This document shows, piece after piece, positions 47,081 through 60,000 of a DNA stretch of 64,000 nucleotides; position 1 is the stretch's first letter, and the number at the start of each line of letters is the position of its first letter. Source of the DNA: Sipunculus nudus. Taxonomy: Eukaryota > Annelida > Sipuncula > Golfingiida > Sipunculidae. Below the pieces are notes generated by a model that saw only the letters and a program-made list of their open reading frames with translations, was not told where the DNA came from and did no database searches. A program made the translations under genes and the position numbers. The stretch lies in the NCBI GenBank assembly GCA_026874595.1, contig CM049322.1, positions 38,419,340 through 38,483,339 of the forward strand. Direction: 5' to 3'.

Positions 47081-47629
47081 AGTGCCCAACAGGAAGAGAT
47101 TTGTTTTTAGTTTGAATTCTTATCATTTGTAATTGTAAACAGAGTTTGCAACAGAAGAATGCTCCTTTGTTTCAATGAACGGCTTCTTTGTTTCCAGGAA
47201 CTCAAACAAGTCTAACATCTGCAAAGGTGTCATCACTGAAACGCATTTCAGGATTAGATTGTTCTGTATGAAGTCTTTCAAGCTGAAACAATCGTCAATA
47301 CCTTATAGGGAGTCGGCACGATTAAGAATTTTGCAATACAATAATTTGCAAAAGGACCTGTGTGCTCTTTCAGACATTCCCACATTTGCTATTTGTTCAG
47401 GCTTCCCTATAATCTACTCCATTTTATCGGATTTAATCCTATAAGCTCTAGATTCTTATTTCTGTATTCTTTATTTGAATTCATTAGTTAGACCATGTCT
47501 AAGCATCAGGTTATCACATGAAGTAATTTCGGCGGCATTGACTTTTCCAGAGTACCCTTAGTTATTCAAGGTAGACCCATCAGGTGATATCAGGAGTACA
47601 AAAATCATTGTCACAAAGTGGTATAGTCG

Positions 47630-48030
47630 AGGCCACATCATCCGAGTCCAGGCCACTCGAGTCCAAGTTCAATTCTTTTGGATCCCAAGTCCAAGGCCGA
47701 CACCCAGCCCAGTACAATCATCCTTGAGAAAGAAATATAAAATCACAATTTTAGATTATCGTATACATTTTTAAGGAAGTTCACACATGCTTTTACTATA
47801 ATGGTTATTCACATTTATAGCTCCTGATGCTAGGCAAAGCTTTGTATATATAGTGTTGTTATTTTTTAACATTCTGTTGATATAGTTTGCACATATACTT
47901 AGGTATTTATAGTAAAGGAAAGATTTTTTTTCTATTGAACTCGAGATGGACTCGGCCTTACCCCCGAGTCCAAGTACAAGTACAAGTACAAGTCCAGGAC
48001 CCTCAAGTCCAAGTCAGAGCCCCTAAGGTC
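47630..48030. repeat. GAGTCC-word dispersed repeat, copy 2
   Basis: Both ends are built of (A)GAGTCC / CAAGTCC words, including a short caagta tandem run (47,971-47,990). The middle shares tcctgatgctaggcaaagctttg and ctgttgatatagtttgcacata with copy 1 at 18,312. Confidence 0.5.
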
Positions 48031-48334
48031 ACTGATGTCACACTATACAAATGCATGCATGTTTTTATTCAGAAAACGTCTAAGGAAGACACTGTAAAAC
48101 AGGGTACAGGATAGGCTTTAAACACCAAGTTTTATCCATAACTATATTTTCCCTGGAAAGAACTACATTACCCTTCTTTTAATGTTTTGTTCAATAATTT
48201 TGCCATATTTGTGGCACAATCCTTCTCAGATACCTGGATATGAAACATGGAGCGTTGTGGTATAAGGTCACCGCCTATCAAGAAGAGTACATCTATTGAT
48301 TTCGTTAAAATCAAACATTTCGATGAAATGCCAG

Positions 48335-48610
48335 TATTTGTTTTGGCTTAATGGTTAGGGCGATGGACTTGCATGTGGCCGCATGTTTGTGGGTCATTAT
48401 AGATTCCTACCCAAAGTCTTTACCACAAGGGTACGCCAACAACTACCAGGAATGAATAGATTCTGGTCAATAAAGGCAGGCAAAATGGAAATAAAATATC
48501 CCAATAACGAATTTCTCAGCCTGCTTGTGGGTATATCCTTCCCTTGGAGCCGAGAAAAGTTACAGAAATGATCACACCCAGGCACCAGGGAGGAACAGTT
48601 TTTAACTGGA
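48335..48610 (+). mobile_element. tRNA-derived SINE, family B, copy 3
   Basis: The head is ggcttaatggttagggcgatgg. The body is agtctttaccacaagggtacgcc, aactaccaggaatgaatag, aggcaggcaaaatgg and gggtatatccttcccttggagccg, matching copy 1 block by block. The B-box is degraded. Confidence 0.55.
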
Positions 48611-50265
48611 AAGAACTGACGTGCTCGAGGATGTAAAATTATAAATCCATGACCTTTACCTTTTTGTATATCGAGAAAATCGGTCATTATTGATTCAATG
48701 ACTCGGTCGTTCTACATTCGCCTGCGCCTATGACCAGTACCCATGGACTCCCAGGTACAGGGGCGGACTGGGACACCAGGAACCAAAATGTTTGCCGAAT
48801 AAACAATATATTTATGTTTCTGGTATGAACAATATTTAAGCTGGTGGATCGATGGTTTTAAATTTGGGCCGCTTACCCTAAAATTTATGTCTTAACCAAG
48901 TCCGCCCCGGTGGCCTTTTGTTACAGACTAGACTGGGAGTCTTCGCGCGGAAGGTGGTCAGAACGGGCCATGACCCGTGCGGTCCAAATTCCAACCCAAA
49001 CACGCTCCATAAGAATATTCTCTCTGCAAGGATATTCCAGAGGTCATGTGACGGGTTCGGGTGGTCATAAGAACAAAGGAATTTATGACGTCACATCATC
49101 GAGAATAGGCATGGATACGTTCTTCAATTATTTTCCCCTGAATGTAAGATAAATCTCAATGTAAGATCAGAATGTAAAGCAGGGCTGACCTTTGTTGAAA
49201 TATGTCATCAGTTATTGGTAAAATATTAATATTTGTATGACAATATTGAAGTTATTTTTTTACACTGTGTCTGGCAGAAACGTAGACTCCGTAGAACAAT
49301 AACACAGTAGTCATGATTACATAGATGGTAGTTATGTTTCATTGAAATATCAATTAAGTTTGAGCATCATATTTGGTTTAACGGGTTTTATATATCGCCA
49401 TTTAAGCTGCGACCTTCCGGTACATTATCGCTGATGACGCCAACAGAAATGCTAGATGTTTCCACTTTATCTAATAATTTATTGAAAATGATACACTCCG
49501 ATACAGTGAAAGATTTTCTTTTCTTCCATGCTGTTTATTTCAAGGTATTTAAGATTATAAGCCGGCTTTCTGTATTGTACCTGAGTATGGTTATGCCTAG
49601 CATATTTTTGTCGTGCCAATTCCTGTTAGACCTAACAATAGTTATAATACATGATTACGAGGGGTTACATGGTTTATTCCGGTAATGGAAGAACATTTTT
49701 ATTTCAGGTTTCTTTTCCGAGAGTTGTAGGGCCAACCTCAGCTCATTGTTGTTGTGAACCTCTAAGTCCTTTTCACACGGGCACCTGCGACTGCAACGTG
49801 TCGATGAAAACATGCGGTCGTAAAATTAACGAATCATTGCGAACTCTAGGTACAAAAACATTTGCAGTCACATTAGAATATAGGACTTGTTGTGCGACTT
49901 GTTGCGACCTGTCATACAACCAGTGTATAGACCATCAATGACAATCTCGCGACTATTTGTAAGTAATTGGGCGCTAGTCTTACGACTGTCGCCTTTATGA
50001 CCGAAGGCTGGTCGTAAAGGCAAAATACTCGGTGCGACCGGGTAAGATCATCACAAGACGGTCGTACAATAGTTTATCGCCGCTCTTACGATTTGCACCG
50101 ACGACCCACCACATCACTTGTCGTAGACGAAACACCTTACGACCGATCGTCATCCTCCAATCGTACTTGATCACCAGCGACTAATAGTTACTTGTCGTAC
50201 GACCGTATTGCTCATTCACGCGACTTTCCTTGATTGCAGGTCGGATCCTTGCGTGTCACTGGATC
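48611..50265. other. Unassigned DNA with a GTCG/CGAC-rich stretch
   Basis: 49,780-50,240 is dense in gtcg, gcgac and tacgac words on both strands, like the interior of the 40.6-kb MITE, but no matching terminal repeats were found. Confidence 0.35.
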
Positions 50266-50269
50266 TTAA

Positions 50270-50998
50270 GCTGGGTTTAAAATTGATTGAATCGTGTTAA
50301 GATCGCATCTCAGTATAGAGCATGACAGATCTGAGATCAAAATCATGGTGATCTCTATAATCGTGAGACACCTTTATGGTCGTTTCAACATTTTAAACCT
50401 GCTGGAAACTTTGCCACGATCATGACGATTTTTCTTTTAAAGTTTCAGAGCGTAGTATTGCATATAAAAGCGTTGGCATCTTAGGATATCGTGTTAGATC
50501 GTGATAGAACACAATGGAGCGTGGCGAGCTTATCGTAATACAGCGTAGTTAAATATCCATGTGGAGTGACTGGACAAAATGATGAAATACAACATCTACC
50601 TCCCTTTATACCTAAATCGTGTCTAATCACTGTCCTATATCTTAATTATCAGAAGGCAACAACAAGTAATAAAACTTTATGAACTTTAGGAACGTAAGCG
50701 AGTGTAACAGATCGGAGATCAAAATCGTGATGACCGTAAATGATCGGAACAGATGGTCATAGAATCGTAACCGATCTTCATAGAATGTCGAGGGTTCAGT
50801 TGTTAAAACGTGGTAGATTTTGATGAGGATCCTAACAAAACGTATTGTATCATATTTAAGCATAGATCACCGTGAAACAGCGTAAACAGTTGGGAAAATT
50901 TCAACAAAAAATTCCACGATCATGTAGATCTAATACGATTTTTTGTGCAGGTTCGCGTCGCATAGGCATAATCATGGCCTAGTGTAATTAAACCCAGC
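50270..50998. mobile_element. TTAA-flanked MITE (Kolobok/piggyBac-like)
   Basis: Ends GCTGGGTTTAA...TTAAACCCAGC are an 11-bp inverted pair, flanked by TTAA at 50,266-50,269 and 50,999-51,002. A TTAA target duplication is typical of the Kolobok and piggyBac superfamilies. The interior is rich in gatcgtg/cgatc words and has no transposase. Confidence 0.7.
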
Positions 50999-51954
50999 TT
51001 AATTTCTTTTCGAAGTGTATAATAAACCATGAGTTCTCCAGAATCTGACCCTGATATCGGGCGATGTACAGATAAATCATAACAGTCAAACAGTATACAG
51101 AGTATTATTTTTAATAACCATTCCCAGGCCCTTCCTATCAATAACAGAAACCGAGAAATTGTCGTTTGATCAAATAAACGACTTGGCTTGGACGGATGAA
51201 AATTCAATCCTTCCGGGTTTTTATTTAAAAAACATGATATTACAAGTAGAAATAATGTCTTTTAACAAACATTCCTCTTTCCTAACTGTCAATGAAATCG
51301 TCTCGTCAGGTCGCCGTAACTGTACTTAACCTACCGTTCTGATTGCCATAGAAAATATTGCGTTTACATTGTCATTGTAGAAATATGAATACTTTATGAA
51401 ATATCAGACAAATTATGTTTTATGGGATAAATGGTCGTAAAATAAGAATAATTTCCTAATAAAACATAGAAAAACACTTGTTTTATAGTAATCCCAGAGG
51501 GTGTAATAAGGTGAGTAATTTACCGGTAAACCAGTTCCGCATTTTTCTTCCCAAATTGAGTTAACATACTTGGCAATAAACACCTGTAAAATAATTACAA
51601 AAGTTGTGTTTAATTGATTTAAAACCCCATAAATATATCAATTCAAACATGGTTTGATGATTTTTTAATGAAACGTATTGATGAAATTGTCTTCCGTTTT
51701 CGTATCCTGTTTTCTTAATATTTTCTTGTAACAATTATTGTTGTTTGTAAATTAAAAAAGCTATTTTAATCAAATGCTGTTACGTAATCATATATAAGAC
51801 ACCTACACATTTTGCGACAGAGTAATTGTGTACATCTTGAACAGATATTCACATCTTTTAACATTACCATTTGCACTTAACATTAACATAATTAAATTAG
51901 TAATTATTTTTCATGATGATAAATGCACAATATGACTTGACGGTTCATTTTATG

Positions 51955-51956
<2 letters not shown>

Positions 51957-52003
<47 letters not shown>

Positions 52004-52047
52004 GTGATACACAGCAAAACAACATAATATAATTATGCAACTTTGAC

Positions 52048-52087
<40 letters not shown>
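51957..52087. repeat. Two (TA)n microsatellites
   Basis: 51,957-52,001 and 52,052-52,087, separated by about 50 bp of unique sequence. Confidence 0.95.
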
Positions 52088-52091
<4 letters not shown>

Positions 52092-53594
52092 ATGTTTGTA
52101 AACTCATTAGACAATAATATAGTGTATAGCGTTATAGGTAATATTGATATATCGATAATACGACTGCACAGATAAGGGTTAACCGCACGTTGACATATAC
52201 CTTGTGATTGACGTATTAATCTGCTATCAGATAAGTAGTAGTCTGAAAAAGTATCCATAATGGAATATTAAAATCTATTCACAAATATATCTGGCAAAAA
52301 TAGGACAGGGATAAAAACAAGAATGCTTGAATTATTTATATTCTATTCATCTTACGGACATGAGTTCTTATCAAAAGAATGTTTGTTCTTTGATAAAGGA
52401 AGAGCTTCTATTCCCTTCCTGTTGGATTATGCGTGTCAGGGACTATACAGGGGCACGAAGCATCTTTAATTCATAGAAGGAAAGAAGCTCTCGGAATACC
52501 TTATGCATAATCCAAAAAAAATATAACTGTTGGATAAAACACAACGGACAAAAGCTTACCCGTATCGTGGCCTGTGATTTAGCGGGACCTTAGAGAAAGC
52601 CTCAGTCTATTTTTGTCGCCCATTCATTCTTTGTTAAACTTGCCGTTTTAGAAAACGTTTTTTATGAACCAGTCTGTATATATGTCTATATTGTGCAGCA
52701 GTGTCTCTTCTTCTTTTTTTCATTTTACGATTTGTTGTGTATTTATCTGAGTATAGAGTTTAAAGTAGAGTTCGTGAATTAATTGTTAGAAAATGGTTAC
52801 TTATGAACTATGGCGACTATGATGTTTTAAATCACAATACCCTGAATGTCAGTCCTGAAGATCCCAGAACTCTTTCAAGAGCGTGCTTAAATATTTTGAT
52901 CCAACTTTTCCCTAATTAAAACTCACATATTTCTTGGACAACTTTATAAGTACGTAATCAGAAAGCAAAAACGTTCTCTTCAGTATGGGTTTAAAGCTCT
53001 GGGATTGGGTATTTGGCTTATTTTAAACATAATTTCTTTGTCGTGTCTAGATAGCGTAAGATAAATGATGGCGGTGCTATATGAGGAAGATATTATCTGT
53101 GATATTGCCCAAATAAGTCTCAAATTAACGAGCTGATCGTTTACGTTATACCTGTATTACTTGGACACTGACGTAACCAACAGAAAAGCGAAATGTTCAA
53201 ATTATATTTGTTTTACAAAGTCTACTTTTTCGAGTTAAAATATCTTAATTGCAAAGTCTTTAATGCAAAACATATCATAAATAAAATAGTAAAAATACTC
53301 TGCCTGAGGTACCATTTTGTAAATCGTGATAAAAATGATGGCAAAATATATCTCAAGGCTATGTGCGTATGTTTTTGAGACAACGTTTCTTTTCTGGAAG
53401 TGTAAAAATTCCTGATTCCGAATATGCATGACGTTTTCCGCCGACTGAATGAAAAAAAATGTCTTAAAATTAGCTGAATGCGTAGGAGAAAAATAATCCA
53501 AATATGACAGAATAGCGTACATTTTTTAGAGGAGTAGAAAACAACATCAATTTGAAGACGCCTCTCAGTGCATAATCATGCCTGAAACTTCTAT
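52088..53594. other. Unassigned AT-rich DNA
   Basis: No gene or recognisable repeat seen. Confidence 0.5.
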
Positions 53595-53853
53595 GACGTC
53601 GCTGCAAAAGCACTTAAAATGGTACAATGTAAGAGCCGCCATTGATGGTCTTGTCGTCCTATACATGAAGCATGGAATGGAGTAGCAAATTTAAAATTTT
53701 GCTTGATATTATATTACTGACGTCACTGCAAAAGCACTTGAAATGGCACTCAACGCTCTCCGTAAGAGCCGCCATTGATGGTCTTGTCGTCCTATACATG
53801 AAGCATGGAATGGAGTAGCAAAGTTAAAATTTTACTAGATATTATATTACTGT
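53595..53853. repeat. 124-bp tandem duplication
   Basis: gacgtcgctgcaaaagcactt at 53,595 and gacgtcactgcaaaagcactt at 53,719. Both copies contain gagccgccattgatggtcttg and end in agatattatattactg or similar. The second copy has about 10 extra bases (caacgctctc). Confidence 0.9.
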
Positions 53854-56589
53854 ATATACAATTGTTTGAGAAACTGCAAATATTCTTTTTATTTAAAAAA
53901 AAACATATTTTCGTAAAATAGAGTATCGTGAAAAAATAGACGAATACTAGCGGTTAGAAACGACTAGAAGTAACTTTTTTAGCCTTCACTAAATACTTAA
54001 GTTCACCTTACACGCCGCAATGTAAGCTTTATTATCTGTCATTTTTTAAACACGGATGCATTTTAATGCTGATAAGGATTCGTATATTGTTATCAGAATG
54101 ATGTTTTGTACTCTAGCACCAGTAATGCAGGTGTCGTATTCGTCCCAAGCTAGAAAGAAATGGCAAAAATATACCTCACAGATAAAGAATTAGAACGATC
54201 TTCAGTCTGAGGTTCCGATAGGTTTTTCACGATTAAACTTTGAGGTTCTAGCGAGATTGACAACGGGATCTACAGCATCATAGCCCAAAGCGTTAACCAC
54301 GGAGCCAGGCTTTCCAACTACATTGACGGAATCAATTTATCAATATTCGTGGTTGGAATTGGATAAACAATCATATTCGATAATTGAAAGATAAGAACGA
54401 TCGATGAATGGTTATTAGTCGATTATTCTATGTACTTTCTATATTACCGTTAAATCTGCAGTAGATTTATACCTAAAATCTTTACCGAGAAAATTAAGTT
54501 TGACTTCTACATCCATACTAGAAAATCAAGGTAATATCCGAATTGTTGACACTGAACTGTTCCAGAAAAAAAAATCAGTTTGAATGCTGAGTGTTTAAAT
54601 CGGGTTTAAATGACTTCTTTGGGTGTGCAAACATATCTTTTTTGATCGATTATGCAAAAATTCAACCAATTTAATCCAATATGAAAGAAAAACGGGTAAG
54701 TTAAGCTAAGTAACAAGTAAAACATATGTGAAAATTACTTTTAGGATTTTCACCATTTATAAGAAAACTATTTATTAGATATTATCTGTTTTATTGCTAC
54801 TGATAACAGAGATAGATAGTTTGCTCTTATTTAACAGCAAAAAAAAATGTTAACCTCTTTTTATGAGCGCTTTCGGCATATGTATTTAATTACTGAAGCT
54901 GAGCTAACTGTAGTGCACAACAGGATATACTGTTCTGCATGGACATTCCACAGGATATCCGAAAAAAAAATGAACGAAAGATAATATTTCTTGCAGACAA
55001 CTCAGCTATTTATGTGTTCTTTGGGCTAGGAAGTTGGATATCGATATTATATAGTAATCCGGACACATAACTCACCGTTTTATATTGAAAGATTTCAAGA
55101 TGGGCTTTCCATTCTTTAAAGTCATATCCGTAAAACTGTGACTACTAATACTATGAGGTTTATTTGGTAATCATAATTGAGGTCACTGTGTATGTGCTTT
55201 TATTGTGAATAATTTGAATTTAGTTTTAATATATGGAGTTAACGGTTGCTGTGTTTCATAGATGGACACGTGAACTGTTTAAGATATTTTAATTACATTA
55301 GGAATTGTTAAAAAGGCGTTAAATCCTGTGTCGTATTGAAATTAGCGGTTAGGGAAAATTTTACTATCTTAATCTATAATTTTTATAAGAAATATTAGTA
55401 ATAAAAAGAAAACATTTTTCCTCAATGAATTTATAATAAAAAATAGATACACAGGTAAAAGACGAAGTTTATCGCAGATAGATATTAAGTATCTCTTTTA
55501 ATCGTACTGCAATACATATGGCAGGGGATCCAATACTTTGCCCCTTCTCGTGATGCAAGATAAATACTCGTACATTTTTTTAAACCTGACAATAACCACT
55601 ATTTAGTAATAACAAACATTTCTCAGCGAGTTAACAAAGCAAAGAATCTAGACTCAATGGGGCCAAAAAAAAGAAAGAAAATGTATTGAAGTTAACAGAC
55701 TCTGAACTTGGTGTCATAATTTGTCGGCTTTTATGCCGCCAAGAATAGTTTTCTCCGCGTCTTAACATCGGAGGCCCCCTATCAATAAGGATTTCAAGCA
55801 TGAGTTCTGACAAAAAAAATTAAATATTTTTTTACGAGATCAAGCCGTGCATACTGACCTTGCACAATAGGCCAATATATTAGAATTATATGGTACTTGC
55901 CCAGCGCGGAGAGCGACAGTTGTTGATGTAACGATACGAGAAGAATTATCAGACCTTTGTACTGGGTGACCGTAAAAAACGAATACATTCAGCCATTCTT
56001 TTTCATTTTACGATTCTGGCATTTTTATAAATTCCGCTTAAAAGGCCAGGTAAAATATTGAGCTTAAAATATTGTAATACATCGTCGTTTTTTTTTTTAA
56101 ATTTAATTGTAAATGAATTTAAACAGATCATCACAGAGTGACTGCTTCAGATATCATTTGTTTTCTGTCAAAAATACCTATTAGCACACATTAATAAAAT
56201 TAGAAAATATGCATTGAATTACATATGAAAATCTCTACCACAACATATGTTAAACCAATACATGTGTGTGTAGATGACTATGTTAGATATCTATGGGTGT
56301 GTAAGAAATCAATACATTAAACACACCTATAAGATAACATTTTGATATATGGTTTAGATACCAAATAGACAAGGTGCCCTGCTCTCTCATAACCGGCATC
56401 CAAGACTATTATGAGAAGAAAAAGAATCAAAATGAAAAATGCAGTATCCGGCGTAGACAGGTTTGAAATTTGTATCAGGTTGCCTCGCGTTTTTCTTTAA
56501 AAATCGACTCATGCCAGGTGCGCCGGACATCCAAAAGACGGGTGTTCACAAGTTTCCTGTCCCAAAATAAGGTACCGAGTTTTGAATCA
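53854..56589. other. Unassigned AT-rich DNA
   Basis: No gene or recognisable repeat seen over 2.7 kb. Confidence 0.5.
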
Positions 56590-57680
56590 CTACCCACTGC
56601 GAGCAAAATTAGACTCACGAGAATACAACTGTGCTGGTTTGGTTTAGCCCACAAACAATGCAACGGGGCTTCTAAATACACCTGCGGCGTTGATATAAAT
56701 ATAGTGAAGAGGATAATGTAGTCAATTCAAATATGATGGACAAGAATTGTTTCAAGCAAATTTCCTAACGTTACGGAACCTAATATCAACAGATCATGTA
56801 GTCGTGACGAGCATAAATTTTGTTACGGAGATAAATAAAAATCACTAGGCAGCGTGTAATGTCTAGGGGAATGAATAAAGAAAGTCAGTGTTTTTTTGTT
56901 AACAAATGATTACAATTTATTCTTAAAACAACCCTAACATCACAATACACTAAATCAATACAATTACACAGTATAATAAATAAAGTGTAAAGTACCTGAT
57001 TGTCCGGATCCTAGGCTTTGATTCTGGATACCACCACTGTCACAGCTCAACAAATCCTTTAAAACTAATTATCCACGTAAACATTTCAAATAGTCCAAAA
57101 TGAAATTCTTGTAATATCCCGAAGGCAAACTGAAGACAGTCCGCACTAAATCTGCATGGAGTTCGTAGAATCCCTGACACTACTGCAATTATCGGATAGG
57201 TCCAAAACTGACTCACACTCTTCCGTTCGCTGGAATATTTCTCTCTCCTCTCCTCTCCGGGCTGTCATCACAGCACCTATTTTATAGCTTCTAACCCCAA
57301 AGCCTAGAAACTGCCATTTCACGAACAATCCAAAGAACACAACAATACATAATACATACACGCCCAAAGAACAATACAAGACACGCGCTCATAGAGCGCG
57401 AACAGCCCAGAAAATTCCAGATAAGCACGTGTGTCTTTACACGCCAGGGTTCACCCAGTACGGATTACACTGAGCGCTGTGTCTCTACACGCCGTAGCAA
57501 TTGACGCCCAGGGCTTGAGCCTGACACGAAACAGAATGTCAACAGCGCACAATAAAAGAGACACCTGTAACACTAAACATGGATTTTTTTGGTGGTAAGG
57601 ACTACATAACATAAGTTATATTTTTTAAACATGCACATGTGAAATGTAAACAAATCGCGTTTCATTTTAATTACATTTTT
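56590..57680 (+). repeat. Dispersed repeat, second copy, split by an LTR
   Basis: Left part (56,590-56,768) shares tagactcacgagaatac, atataaatatagtgaagaggataatgtagtc and ttgtttcaagcaaatt with 46,790-46,955. The right part (57,573-57,680) shares ggtaaggact and aacatgcacatgtgaaatgt with 46,965-47,020. The uninterrupted copy serves as the empty site for the LTR. Confidence 0.6.
56769..57572 (+). mobile_element. LTR-type element, copy 3 (solo LTR, 804 bp)
   Basis: It starts CGTTACGGAACC (the first T of TGTTAC is mutated) and ends CACCTGTAACA. A 4-bp direct repeat CTAA flanks it (56,765-56,768 and 57,573-57,576), as expected for a Ty3/Gypsy-like LTR insertion. AATAAA lies at 57,551. It keeps the unoccupied site of the hAT insertion seen in copy 1. 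There is no internal region, so it is a solo LTR. Confidence 0.8.
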
Positions 57681-58314
57681 TTTAAGTTTAACAGATGAGT
57701 CAAGTTGTCCCGTCCTACACGACCTATCTCAAAGATTTTCGTTTTATGTAGAAACAATCTCTGGCAGGACTATGGGAATATTGACCCAGACACAGGGTTA
57801 TTGAAAGCAATGCCAATAATTATGTATTTCTATAGTTACTATTTTCAACATGCGAACAGGATGCCTTATATCCCCTATTATAGGGTTTTCCGTTCCATGT
57901 CTACAAAAAATAAAATACATTCATTATAGAAATAGGATAAGATAAATATCTAGTTGGGTCCAATATGTGCAGCCTTCATATGATACTCTTATACGCTAGT
58001 ATGGAAGGGCACTTAGATATAGGTACATAAAACGACAAATGCGCGGAGCTCTTTTTTAATGTTGGCTTCACGTTCCTTCTTTAATTGATGTACCTTACCT
58101 ATACACAATGCTACCTTTAAGGCCAAACAAAAATGTTCTTCAGACATGGGGCGAGCGGGCGATTTTTCTTTACTTTTTTTCAGTAGCCGGTATAGATACA
58201 TACCTTAAAATTTAGAAAACGTAGAAAATACAGATTTTGCTTTTATTCTTGAGATAATGTAAATGACCAACACAACATTTATTTCATTTTCAATAACTTA
58301 AAGAATTCGTTTTA

Positions 58315-58391
58315 GAGTTACTATGCCTTGGCAGAAATTATTGGCGACATTATCAGGGACCTGTTCTCCATTTGCAAAAAAAAAGTTGCAT
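58315..58391 (+). other. Candidate internal exon
   Basis: An acceptor-like aattcgttttag precedes an open stretch including YYALAEIIGDIIRDLFSI, followed by a donor-like CAT|GTGAGTAT. The run of nine A inside makes frame uncertain. Unrecognised and weak. Confidence 0.15.
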
Positions 58392-59340
58392 GTGAGTATG
58401 AAATCGGTAGAACAATACATAATTTTGTATGGCCTTGTTTCAGCATAAAGCAATTTTACCTTTGGCTACGTGAAAATTCGCCAAAGATATCTGATGTCAC
58501 TATATTGTCTCCTGTGGGCAAACCTCGTGTGGTGTTTACTTTTCATCACATTTCACGGCCGAACGAGCCGTGTACCCGCAATGTGAGATAAGAAAAGCTC
58601 TTCACAAAACGCACCGTATGTTTGCTTAAATGTGGTGCGTCGATGTGCTATTTCCGTGTAATTTATTGACACCAAACGCGGTGTAAACGCCACCAGCGAT
58701 GTTTAAATACAAGGCCTGTTCGTTCATTTGATACACAGTGCTACCGTTTCCCAGTAATGGGAGAAAAACTGTTGTTTTTTATGATATTGTAAGTTATGAA
58801 GAAATAACATCATACTCGAAACTTCAAACATATGCTGGATGTTTAACACTGCATAGTCCTCTGTGATCTTTCCCGCGGAAAATTGCATATTCTGAGTACT
58901 TTTGCACTCGGCTACCCTTTATGAGGGACGTTACCGTAGATATTTAATTAATTTGAGAGTTCCATACTTGATGGGTTGTTTACGGTTTACGCCCGGGGCT
59001 TTTGAAGGTCGATATGTTGTTTCTTATGTGCCATTAAGTGTTTGCTCCTGCTGTGTGTTAGAGTTAAGCATTAACCGTGGAATAATGGGAAGACAGATTA
59101 CGTAATAAACACTTGGTTGTTATCCCTATGTGTCTATAATCACGTAAGCATCGAAGGCACTTCATCCTTTATTCCGTCTATCTCATATTTAGGAATATTG
59201 GAAATAAAATTAACAATACGAAATCAAAAATAAATCTGCAGCATTTGTCTAATTTACCTTCTACCTATATCTACCTTCCAAATTATTTAGTTGATTGAAA
59301 TCTGAAAAAAAAGACATTGTGTTCTCATATCATTTCAACT

Positions 59341-59361
59341 AAGATAAGATAAGATAAGATA
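59341..59361. repeat. (GATAA)n tract, probable LINE tail
   Basis: Four GATAA units. On the minus strand this is (TTATC)n, placed downstream of the reverse-transcriptase remnant, as expected for a LINE that ends in a short tandem repeat. Confidence 0.6.
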
Positions 59362-59519
59362 GTTTTTTGCTATATATATGTAATAAAATCATCACATACA
59401 ATAGTATTTGGCTTGACTGGCTTGCTTAAACAAACACATTAAACAAGAAATAATAAAATAAAATTGTGTATAGAAAAAAAGACGTATGACTAAGAATGTT
59501 TGACTAGATTATTGTGCTG

Positions 59520-60000
59520 CAAGTGATATGTTTTATTCCCGAACGGCTGACGCGTAAGTGGTATTTTGAGTTCGTTTGGAATCGCCTGATAGCGACCTAT
59601 AGCGAACCCCCGCTTTCATTTTTTTTAAACAAATAGTGCGCCGGATGACTATAGTCTTCTATAATTTCGTTTTCTTTCTTGAACAATCATGTTTGAAATA
59701 AGGAGTCAACTGTGGGTAAAGGAACCCCAATAATCCTCTTAGCTGTTCTAACTACCCTAGAAAGACGGTTCTGCCTCCCCATACAGTGACTGACAACGTC
59801 AGGACTCCCTGATTAACCGCCCGATAAAAATTTAATAAAATCGGTTGACTGAGCCCGAAATCTTTTAGGTTCCTTAGAAAGAATAAACGTTGTTGTGCCT
59901 TCTTTACGCAGTAATTATCATTTTCGGCCCACTTCAAATCAGAAGAAATAAAAATTCCTAAAAATTTAAAACAGTCAACGATTTCAACCTCGGTTGATTT
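59520..60000 (-). pseudogene. LINE reverse transcriptase, C-terminal fragment
   Basis: On the minus strand the frame gives VDCFKFLGIFISSDLKW, KKAQQRLFFLRNL, FYRAVNQGVLTLSVTVW, then after a frameshift near 59,770 RVVRTAKRIIG and EDYSHPAHYLF. This order (FLG-SSDLKW, KAQQRL-FLR, FYRA-E/QSVLT-S-TVW, RVV-TA-IIG, SHPAH-LF) is typical of the thumb and C-terminal part of jockey/Rex1-like non-LTR retrotransposons. In-frame stops lie near 59,998, 59,663 and 59,597. 5'-truncated, with no endonuclease or YADD box in the window. Confidence 0.75.
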
